From: Trissonchulus latispiculum
Lineage: Eukaryota > Nematoda > Enoplea > Enoplida > Ironidae
Assembly (NCBI GenBank): GCA_030248195.1
Contig: JASAND010030276.1
Span: forward strand, 1 to 64,000
Length of the DNA: 64,000 bases
Reading direction: 5' to 3'
Shown here: positions 49,008 to 57,700 of the stretch, in pieces
Layout of the letters: each line of letters begins with the position of its first letter
Position numbering within the stretch: the stretch's first letter is position 1
Made by a program: the position numbers and the translations under genes
The notes under the pieces: generated by a model
What the model was told of the DNA's origin: nothing
Databases searched by the model: none
What the model saw: only the letters and a program-made list of their open reading frames with translations

Positions 49008-51364
49008 GTTTCCGGGAAACCTTCATACCGACGTGGACCTACATAACCCCGGCTAATAGAACGGGGTCTAATTGGTTGTTGTCGTTGATTCCGTTGGGCC
49101 TGCTGGCCTTGATCATTCTGACTCAGGTATTGCAGGTAGTCCGGACACTGTTGTTGCCTATGGCCGACCAAACCGCATTGCCAACACCTGCCCATAGGCT
49201 GGCGTGGTGGTGGTCGTTCGTCATTCCGTTGGTAACCCTGGGTACGATTCTGGTTCTGCTGTTGAATCCGCTGTTGGTCCTGTTGGGGTCGCCCCTGAGT
49301 AGCATTATAGCCTCGTGGTCCCTGACTCTGGGCACTAAAGACCATAACGGCCTGTTCCTTATCCAGTTCTACCTGTACTGACTCCACAATATGGAGAGCC
49401 CGAGTGATCAAGTCGTTCTCCCGCACATGGGGCCAGAATTGAATGTCGGCCAGTGGGGCCGCCATTCTAGAACGTAGATCCGCTTTCAAGCCTCTTTTGA
49501 ACTGAGCCACTACCTTCTTTTCCCGATCAAAACCAGGTTCAAACGGAAAGGCTTGCACCGCTAGCAAGCGCAGCGCTGCCATATAGTCGTGTGGCTTTTC
49601 ACGCGGTTCCTGCATCCGGCTATAAAATTGCTCTGCGTATTGCTCCGTCGTAACAGGCAAGGGTTCATACAGTTGTCGGATCCTAGTCACTAGGTCCTCG
49701 AAAGTATCCGGTGGACAGGGAGTCATCGACTCTTTGACCTTGTCATCAAGTAAGGTCCACAAAATTCTATACTTCATACCGGCTGGCACGTCATGAACCT
49801 TTACTGTGGTTTCGAAATTCGCCAACCAGCTAGTAAACTTGATGTTACTCTGTGACCCTTGAAAGGGTTTAACCCCCTTAAAGCCCTTCAAGTATTCGCC
49901 CAGATGTTTGAAACTCTCGTATGAAGAGGGTTCTCGCTGCTCCAAAGTACGTGGTCGTTGCGACCGCTCTCGCCGAGAGGCAGGGTAATCCCGATCCCGT
50001 GAATAGCGCCTAGGGCTAGGCGTTCTACGCACGGGTGACGGGGACTGATAGCCCCGTGATGGCGTTCTAGACCGCCGCATATCATCTCTCCGCCGGCGGG
50101 GTTGCGCCCCCGGCGAACCTCTTACCTGGTCATCAGATGAATCCAGATCTACAATTGGTGGGGCCCGTTGTTGGCTCCCTCGGCGGCTACGAACCGGCTC
50201 CGGGCTCGGCTGCCGGGCTGGCTTAGACTGCTCCATTTGGAACGGGGGAGCCCATGCGTCCGGGTCCATGTTGGGATTGGGCCACATACGCAATAGCTCC
50301 ATGCAAACTCGGGGAAAGTTCTGTTCAAGTGCCTCCCATGTTTCTTGCGGGATCTCCGCTATCCAAGCTGTGAGCAAGCCTCTGATCACACTGTATTCCT
50401 GTTCAGTCAGGCCTCTCACTCGGAAAAGGCCAGCGGTATCAGGCGTTTGGGGCCGGTGTCGGACCGGTACAGTGGGTTGGTCTCGTAGCGGGACCACCCA
50501 CGCATCCATGGGTCCGCGCACTTTCGGTTTCCGATCCTGTTCTGGTTCTGGGTCACCCCCGTCCGGCCGTTGACCACTGCTAGCCCGTTTCGGGCGCTTT
50601 GACCGTGTGAGGTCGATATGGGCGGTTGAGCGATACCGTGGGCCAGACACTGCTGGTTCACTAGGGCCGGCTAGCCCCGATTGTCGCGAGGGTCCGCCCC
50701 CCTCTTGCCGTCGAGGCTTAGAGCGGGTAAACGGAGGGAATGGCCTCGCTCCTGGTTGCCTGCGTATGATGGAACTATCCGACCCCAACCGTGGTCGCTG
50801 CTGGAATAAGTTCAATTCCAGTTGATTTACAAAAGCTCTTAAATCCGAGACATCGGACATACCTGGCACCGGTGCTGCTAACGGATCCCTATCGGGTTCT
50901 CTGTCCCGGAGAGTAGAATCAATCCGAGCCAGTTTAAGCCGAAGAAACTCCAGTTGATCTCTAATACTTGCCTGTTCGTCCCATTCCTCCTCGATAACTT
51001 CACCCTGATCGGTGGGTGACAGGAATTCATCGGTCTTCTGTGAGGCCTCATCTTCTTGTTGGTCGTCGTGACCCTGATCCATGACATCTTCAAATAATTC
51101 CCCCCTTTTTGAAGCCTTATTTTTGGCGGAGTCTGATCGCAGGTACGGTCTACTAAGCGTAGCGCTTGTAGATGCAGGGCCCGCTGAGGCCTGGCTGGCC
51201 GAGGATTGAGTGGAGGAATTCTTACTCAGTGTAGATGGAGGAAATAACCGCCCGAACCCACCTGCGTTCAAGGGTCGGTTGTCCGCCGCGTCACTTGAAG
51301 AGGCCGTATCGGCCGGCTTGGTCGAAGCCTTTGACGTTTTCACAGGTGAATGTTGGACAGACAT
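48977..51364 (-). CDS. gag: Retrotransposon Gag
   Basis: 795 codons from ATG at 51364 to TAG at 48977. The N-terminal half is Ser/Pro/Arg-rich and disordered-looking. Residues about 485-635 (including FTSWLANFETTVKVHD, ILWTLLDDKVKESM, YAEQFYSRMQEP, VVAQFKRGLKADLR) look like the retrotransposon gag capsid domain. A CCHC zinc knuckle, CWQCGLVGHRQQQC, lies at about residues 727-740, close to the C-terminus, for RNA binding. The frameshift signal overlaps its last codons. About 260 bases of leader separate it from the 5' LTR. Confidence 0.93.
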   Translation of the reverse strand: MSVQHSPVKTSKASTKPADTASSSDAADNRPLNAGGFGRLFPPSTLSKNSSTQSSASQASAGPASTSATLSRPYLRSDSAKNKASKRGELFEDVMDQGHDDQQEDEASQKTDEFLSPTDQGEVIEEEWDEQASIRDQLEFLRLKLARIDSTLRDREPDRDPLAAPVPGMSDVSDLRAFVNQLELNLFQQRPRLGSDSSIIRRQPGARPFPPFTRSKPRRQEGGGPSRQSGLAGPSEPAVSGPRYRSTAHIDLTRSKRPKRASSGQRPDGGDPEPEQDRKPKVRGPMDAWVVPLRDQPTVPVRHRPQTPDTAGLFRVRGLTEQEYSVIRGLLTAWIAEIPQETWEALEQNFPRVCMELLRMWPNPNMDPDAWAPPFQMEQSKPARQPSPEPVRSRRGSQQRAPPIVDLDSSDDQVRGSPGAQPRRRRDDMRRSRTPSRGYQSPSPVRRTPSPRRYSRDRDYPASRRERSQRPRTLEQREPSSYESFKHLGEYLKGFKGVKPFQGSQSNIKFTSWLANFETTVKVHDVPAGMKYRILWTLLDDKVKESMTPCPPDTFEDLVTRIRQLYEPLPVTTEQYAEQFYSRMQEPREKPHDYMAALRLLAVQAFPFEPGFDREKKVVAQFKRGLKADLRSRMAAPLADIQFWPHVRENDLITRALHIVESVQVELDKEQAVMVFSAQSQGPRGYNATQGRPQQDQQRIQQQNQNRTQGYQRNDERPPPRQPMGRCWQCGLVGHRQQQCPDYLQYLSQNDQGQQAQRNQRQQPIRPRSISRGYVGPRRYEGFPETGNENAGHGQ

Positions 51365-51627
51365 TTATATAGGAATCGAAGAAAAATTACACAAAATGTA
51401 AACCCAACAATTAAGCACGTACAATTAATTAAAATAGAAAAGCGAGTTAAAATGGAACACTTAAAAGAACAATTAAATGACTGACACAATATAAATACCA
51501 GGAGATCAAATCTGAGAAGACAAAAAGAAGAAAAACAAGTACACTACTATTATGACAAAAGCAGAAAAATAAAAAGAGCCGAACTGAGAAAAGAAAAAGG
51601 TCGAAGACTGGCAGCCTAATGTAAAGT

Positions 51628-52801
51628 TGGAAGTGTATGGACAACCAGACTTTACGGGTGGAAACTGTGCGCGTATGGAAACGACGAACCTGGAGGAGAC
51701 TTATGTTCCAGTCGACCTGGGCAGATCTCGCCAAGAAATTAAATAAGCCTAACAAACTACCAAACGAGCTGACTAAAGGGCCAAATGACTGCCTTACTAC
51801 TGGACTACTAAGAAACTTTGATTAAATTAAATACACGCTCAGTGAATAATTAGCCTACCTGGGTCAAGAAATAACTCAGAGCCCTACCTACCGACTATAC
51901 AGTTCTATAACTAAATATACCCTAATGGCTCAGCTACTGAGACCACATTTAATAAGGAATAGACAAAGGGAGAGACTCCCGAAAATGACACAAGAGAATA
52001 AATTTTGACAACAGGACAATCATCGATAAAGTTTACAGAGCACAGAAAATATCAGAAAAATATAGCTCTCACAAACGGATGATTTCGAGTAAGACACAGG
52101 TAAGTTTTAAACACAGTTACAAAATAATTTAAAAGCATAGATTCAACTCAAGAGTAATTTAGACCCTACAAAAATAGCTACTATCCCAAATAATGCTACA
52201 CTAAGCCGTCGCGGCTGCTCAGTCTATGAGGTGTGACATATTAAAACCCTTTTCTAAAATAAGCAACCATATTAGATACTAATTAAAAGGGGGATCAAAA
52301 CACGGAAAAGCACCGCTAATAAATTTTGGTCGACCCACGAGGTCGCCTCGGAGTCTAAAAAGGAAAGTAAAAACAAATCAATACTTACTGCACTGAAGGG
52401 GGTCCAAATTGGAAAGCACAAAATAACACGCATAAAATAGGGCCACTAAGAAAGAGACGGCCGCACGCTAGAGCTCAGAGAGACAAGACTGAGCGAAGAG
52501 AGAAAATAGACTGAAAGGACTAGTTTAGACGTGTGTTGGTGGAACGGGATTGGTTGATTTTTGAGACCCTCTCGCAGACCCGACTATGCACTTCCACAAG
52601 GCTAGCTCAACAGCGCCACCTAGTCGCTAAGTGGGCTGAATAAAACATAGCGCATCTAAACACAGTAAAACAAACATTTTTAGACTAATTTCAACCCAAA
52701 TTTACACAAAACATATTTCACACTAAAATTACCACTCTTACTAAAATTTCACATTCAAATAAACTCACTAAAACATACACACATCACACTCACACATTAC
52801 A
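51628..52801 (-). repeat. 5' LTR of the retrotransposon
   Basis: Direct repeat of the left LTR, carrying the promoter by analogy with other LTR elements. Starts (minus strand) TGTAATGTG at 52801 and ends CTTCCA at 51628. Differences from the other LTR include many substitutions and several short indels (for example near 51860 and 52340). Confidence 0.85.
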
Positions 52802-54072
52802 GACCCTTGTGGAAGCAAATTTGGGTACCCCCTTGTGGAAGCAATTTTTCCTAAGTGTACTTTTGAAAGCGATATTTGCTTTTTTTTACGAACAACAGCG
52901 AGTTTTTAGCAAAAACAGCGTGTTTGGACGTGTTTAGCCAAAATAGTGATTATTAGGTGACAAATGCCGGCGAACCCAAATTTTTGAAATTGTAGTCGTA
53001 AAACATACTTTTGGACAATTTTCTTACCTCTTCCAGCCAATTTTCTTTCCCCTTGTGGGAGCAATTTCCGGACCCCTTGCGGGCGACTTCGTCGAGGGGA
53101 GATTCCCTTCTTTCCCCTCTTATTCACCTGTGTTACGTACTATGTTTATCAACCAATGAACAGTTATCAGAATGAAAAATGGCCATAATCAAAATACAGC
53201 ATAGATTTACACAAAAATTTCTGCGAAATTTTAAGAATTTTATTTTCCGTGAACGAACCCCAGAATTTCATTGATCGGCTTTTCTAAGTTTGTTTCATGA
53301 TTCCAAAAAGTGTGGATATTGTTGAGGATTACTTGACAGTTCGAGTAGTGTTGTAGTCTCACCCCAGAACCGAGTTTACCCCCTCTCCAACCGGGTTGTC
53401 CACTCTACCCAAAAATCCGTTTTTCGGAAAGTAGTAACAAAGCTGGGTAAAAAGCGGAAAATCTGGCATTTCCTGGGGCTCTTTCGCTTCAAAAAGCGTC
53501 GCGGCTATGCTGATCAATAATTTTATAAGCAGGTATATTATTGGTAGTGTCTAGTCTCTCTGGCCTAGTCTAGTCACTAATTTGGTGCTGACAAGTTACA
53601 GCCTAAAATAAATCTGGTTCCACGCTGGAAGGTTGACTGTCTGTTTAGTGAGATAATGCTCAGTATAAAGCTGGTCCCCTGAAAGTTCACAATTTAACAG
53701 TGGTATAAACCGCTTACCAGTCTGCTCAGATCTGTTCAAAAATCTACAGTAAGTCAATTTATAGGTGGCGATATTATGTCATGTGTGTGAAAAGTACGTG
53801 TGTGAAAATTCATGAAATTATGTGTAAAAGTGCTGAAGTCGGGCGGGACTGGAAGATGTGATGAAAAGCTTCCCTGGGCTGGGATCGTTCCACCTATGTA
53901 CTTTCAAGTTTTTAGTAGAGCATCCTACCAACTAAGCTACATACTAAAGCAACAAGACTATGCGGAATTTGTTAAAGGTTCCAAGTTATAGACAAGAAAA
54001 ATAAGCATAGCATTTGGCATAGCATCATTTATTAGAGATCTTCTAAAACCACAAAAAATTATGTAGCATCCT
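52802..54072. other. Non-coding spacer right of the retrotransposon
   Basis: Repeated CCCCTTGTGG(A/G)AGCAA words occur at 52803-52850 and 53045-53065, suggesting another small repeat element. No gene is supported. Confidence 0.45.
53870..53943 (-). repeat. tRNA-like sequence, possible SINE or tRNA pseudogene
   Basis: On the minus strand TAGCTTAGTTGGTAGG matches the A-box consensus well, followed by CTCTAC and, about 40 bases later, the B-box-like GGAACGATCCC. Arms do not form a complete cloverleaf by eye. Pseudogene or SINE head is more likely than a functional tRNA. Confidence 0.4.
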
Positions 54073-54493
54073 CATACATTAACATAGGGCCGGGTCCTGG
54101 AGGGGCTTGTCCAAAGGAAGTTTTGAGGGGGCTTGTACCTTGAGCTGAAATTGTCAGGGGGGCTTGCATCTCAAAAAATAAACGTAAAAATATTCGAAAA
54201 ATTGACGCTAATTTTCTTAAAATTTGCAATTTTTTATTAAAACTAGCAACAAAATCTTCAATTTTTAGAAAACATTGAAATTTTTGCCCGATTTTCACGA
54301 AAAATTAAAAATTGTAGCTAAAAACTTACGGCGAAGCGGAAAATTAGTGCAAAAACTACTTTTTTCCGGCTATTTTTGCTTACTCCTTGGCCACTTTCGT
54401 TACCTCCTGTCCCCGACGGCGGCAGGGCTTGTACCTTGTCCGGGCTGGAGGGGAAGGCTTGATATCCTCGAGATCCCCCAGCCTTAATCTATG
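54073..54493. mobile_element. CATACATTAAC-family MITE
   Basis: Begins CATACATTAACATAGGGCC and ends TTAATCTATG, an imperfect inverted repeat. Shares GGGGCTTGT blocks, AAATTTTT blocks and CTTGTACCTTGTCCGGG with the copy at 16088-16852. Lies about 170 bases upstream of the secreted-precursor gene start. Confidence 0.55.
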
Positions 54494-54662
54494 AGCACCC
54501 TGATTCTTGGACTTCGCTTCTCCGCCTCTCAGAAACAAACTGCGTCCGGAGAGCAGCATCACATGGGTCTTATAGTTACAGGCCACAACAACGATGCCAA
54601 AACATTTGCAGGCAAAACTAATTATTTTAATAATGGAGGAATGCGTTATTTGCATGTTTTAG

Positions 54663-54770
54663 ATGATGCTGAAGGCAATTGTTGTTTTTGCTTTCATTGT
54701 TGCGGCCATGGCTGGCCCGGAGGAGGAGATCGATACGGCAGTGGAGGCTGAGGTCATTGCTGGAGACACC
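54663..54770 (+). CDS. Cassette precursor exon 1: signal peptide and acidic unit
   Basis: 36 codons from the first of two adjacent ATGs. TGTTTTAG directly precedes the ATG, so a splice acceptor (5' UTR intron or trans-spliced leader) probably sits at the start codon. By alignment with exons 2 and 3 it ends at GGAGACACC, followed by GCAAGC, a GC donor instead of GT. If unspliced, the frame runs five more codons to a TAG formed at the transposon junction. Confidence 0.7.
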
Positions 54771-57700
54771 GCAAGCAGACAGTAGTAGTATAGTAGGAAC
54801 ATTTCATGCCTTACTCCCGGGAGTAAATGACCTTTTGACCTTTCACAATTACGTTATCAATTACGCAACTTCTATGTCTAATTAACTTTCCTTGCCGTCC
54901 CTCTGTGTTCTTCCCCCGGGCTTGGGACCCGGCGTCGGCCCAAAACCGGACTCCTACTTACCTAAGCTAATCTCTAAACAATACCTAGTCTAATCTAACC
55001 TACCTACCGAATCTATGTACAGTAATCTACCTATATACACTACCTAACCTAGTCCGGCGCATGCAATATTTTTGTATTTTTTAATAATTTTTGACTTAGT
55101 TTTGATCTATATTTTGTTCATTTTTCGTTATTTTTTGTTCAAATCATGTTCATTTTATTCAACTCCACTAAATTGCCGACTATTTTACTTGATTTTTGAT
55201 GGATTTGTACTAACTAAACTTCTGACATAATTTTCGACTTCAAGGGTTTATATACTCTTCGTGCAGCATCAGGCAATCAGGTTTCATAAAGGTTTTAAAA
55301 TATTTTACCACCCATAACTTTCTCGTCCCTGGTCCGATCTCAATGAAACGAACACCATTCGATTCCTCTCGTCGAGCTCTATAATTCTGGGCCCAACACG
55401 CTTAGGTTCTGATAATACACCCCTTCAACCCATTCATTTTCTCTATTCATCTACTCTTTTCGGTCTTCTCGGTCTCTTTGGTTGCCTTCCCTTCTCTATT
55501 AAGTCTTTACTTTGGACTTGAGTCACTCATACTTTACACCGAGCCTACTCTAACCTTACTTTTCTTACTTTTTATGCATTCCCATGTTTTGTATTGACCT
55601 AACTTAAGAGCCAACCTTCCTTATATTGTACACTGAGTCACTCGTTAATTACTCCAAGCCTACTCCATTTCATTTAGTTTTCCACGAACTCACCTTCCTA
55701 CCTTGGCTTTCTGTTGACTGGGTCGCTCCTAAAATACACTGAGCCTACTTTGAGTTTCTTATTCAACCTACTTCCATCATCTACCTTCCTACCCTACCTT
55801 ATCATTCACCTTGCCTTCTTCATCTATGGGCCACTCCTAAAATACTCCGAACCTACTCTGACCTAATATTTTTACCTTTTATATATTCTTACCTCTACCT
55901 ATCTTGTCTGTCCTAACCTAACCTACCTTACCGTACCTACCTTAGCTTACCGTTCTTATTTTGTGCTCCGAGTCACTCCAAACCTACTCCGAGCTAACAC
56001 CGAGTATACACTGAGCATACACCGAGCTTACACCGAACCTACTCCGTACGTAATCCTAATTTACTTCGATTCTTACTCCATTTATGTTGTTTTCAGTCAA
56101 ATCATATTTGTTCCTGTATTCTTCAATTTCCTCAGTCTCTCCAAATTCAGTTTCCCAATGCCACACTTTACTTTTATTTTTACGTCTGTATCCAATAATT
56201 CTGCTATGGGTCACTCCTACCTATATTGTGCGATCTTCGAAACTTCATAAGGTATTAAACGCATTTGCTTGATCTCTACGACTATATATACCTGACCTTC
56301 TCCTTTCCCTTGATTTGTATTGCGAGTCACTCAGCCCATGCTTCCTAGCCAAACTTTTCAAGCATCAACCTTACCCTAACCTAATCCAATTTTCGACTTA
56401 ACACATTTCCCAACTAGCTTAGCTTCATACATACTCGAGTCACTACGACCTTACATCAACCATACTCTATGCTTACATTGTCCTGGCATCAATCCATTTC
56501 CCACAGCTGACCAACCACCTTCATTTTCCTTATGCGTCACTCCAAACCTACTCTGAACCTGCTTCGACGCTTTTGATCATTTTTCCAACCTTTGCTTTCA
56601 GTTTACCCTCATCTCTTCAACCACCTTAGGTTTGAGTTTCGAGTCACTCCAAATTAGCTCCGAGTTAACACCAAACCAACACCGAGTATACACCGAGCTC
56701 ACACGTGCCTTAAGAGCAATGTTTACGTAATGTTGGAGTAATGTTGAAAAATTTCAGAGAACAATTTCTGCTTTTATTGATTTCGGTCGATGCTTTTATG
56801 TGTTTGTATTTATGTTTGTATGTTTCTATTTTTATTGATTCACAGTACTCGAAGTAAGTCATGTCCAGATTGGAGAGCCAATTCGACGCGACGACTTCGA
56901 GTACTGTGTAAGTAGGAAGTAGGTTGAAGTAGGAAGTAGTAGTGTGGAAGTAGGTTGAATAAGAAACTCAAAGTAGGCTCAGTGTATTTTAGGAGTGACC
57001 CAGTGAACAGAAAGCCAAGGTAGGAAGGTGAGTTCGTGGAAAACTAAATGAAATGGAGTAGGCTTGGAGTAATTAACGAGTGACTCAGTGTACAATATAA
57101 GGAAGGTTGGCTCTTAAGTTAGGTCAATACAAAACATGGGAATGCATAAAAAGTAAGAAAAGTAAGGTTAGAGTAGGCTCGGTGTAAAGTATGAGTGACT
57201 CAAGTCCAAAGTAAAGACTTAATAGAGAAGGGAAGGCAACCAAAGAGACCGAGAAGACCGAAAAGAGTAGATGAATAGAGAAAATGAATGGGTTGAAGGG
57301 GTGTATTATCAGAACCTAAGCGTGTTGGGCCCAGAATTATAGAGCTCGACGAGAGGAATCGAATGGTGTTCGTTTCATTGAGATCGGACCAGGGACGAGA
57401 AAGTTATGGGTGGTAAAATATTTTAAAACCTTTATGAAACCTGATTGCCTGATGCTGCACGAAGAGTATATAAACCCTTGAAGTCGAAAATTATGTCAGA
57501 AGTTTAGTTAGTACAAATCCATCAAAAATCAAGTAAAATAGTCGGCAATTTAGTGGAGTTGAATAAAATGAACATGATTTGAACAAAAAATAACGAAAAA
57601 TGAACAAAATATAGATCAAAACTAAGTCAAAAATTATTAAAAAATACAAAAATATTGCATGCGCCGGACTAGGTTAGGTAGTGTATATAGGTAGATTACT

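Larger units (their letters stand above)
38484..52801 (-). mobile_element. Ty3/gypsy-type LTR retrotransposon, 14.3 kb
   Basis: Two long direct repeats (38484-39675 and 51628-52801) bracket gag and pol on the minus strand. Read on that strand the LTR starts TGTAATGTGTGAG and ends CTTCCA. A purine-rich tract (CTGGGGAGA) lies just before the 3' LTR. The order protease, RT, RNase H, integrase is that of Ty3/gypsy. Sequence after the 5' LTR (ACTTTACATTAGG) does not start with TGG and matches no tRNA primer site I recognise. I see no target duplication at the outer edges. There is no env ORF; 3.4 kb between pol and the 3' LTR is non-coding. Confidence 0.93.

Noticed and set aside
48230..51093. Several ORFs of 60-143 codons within gag and pol
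   Set aside because: They are other-frame shadows of the long retrotransposon ORFs.
51600..51627. Possible tRNA primer-binding site next to the 5' LTR
   Set aside because: The adjoining minus-strand sequence (ACTTTACATTAGG) does not begin TGG and matches no tRNA 3' end I recognise; a weak complement to the LTR start is too short to claim self-priming.
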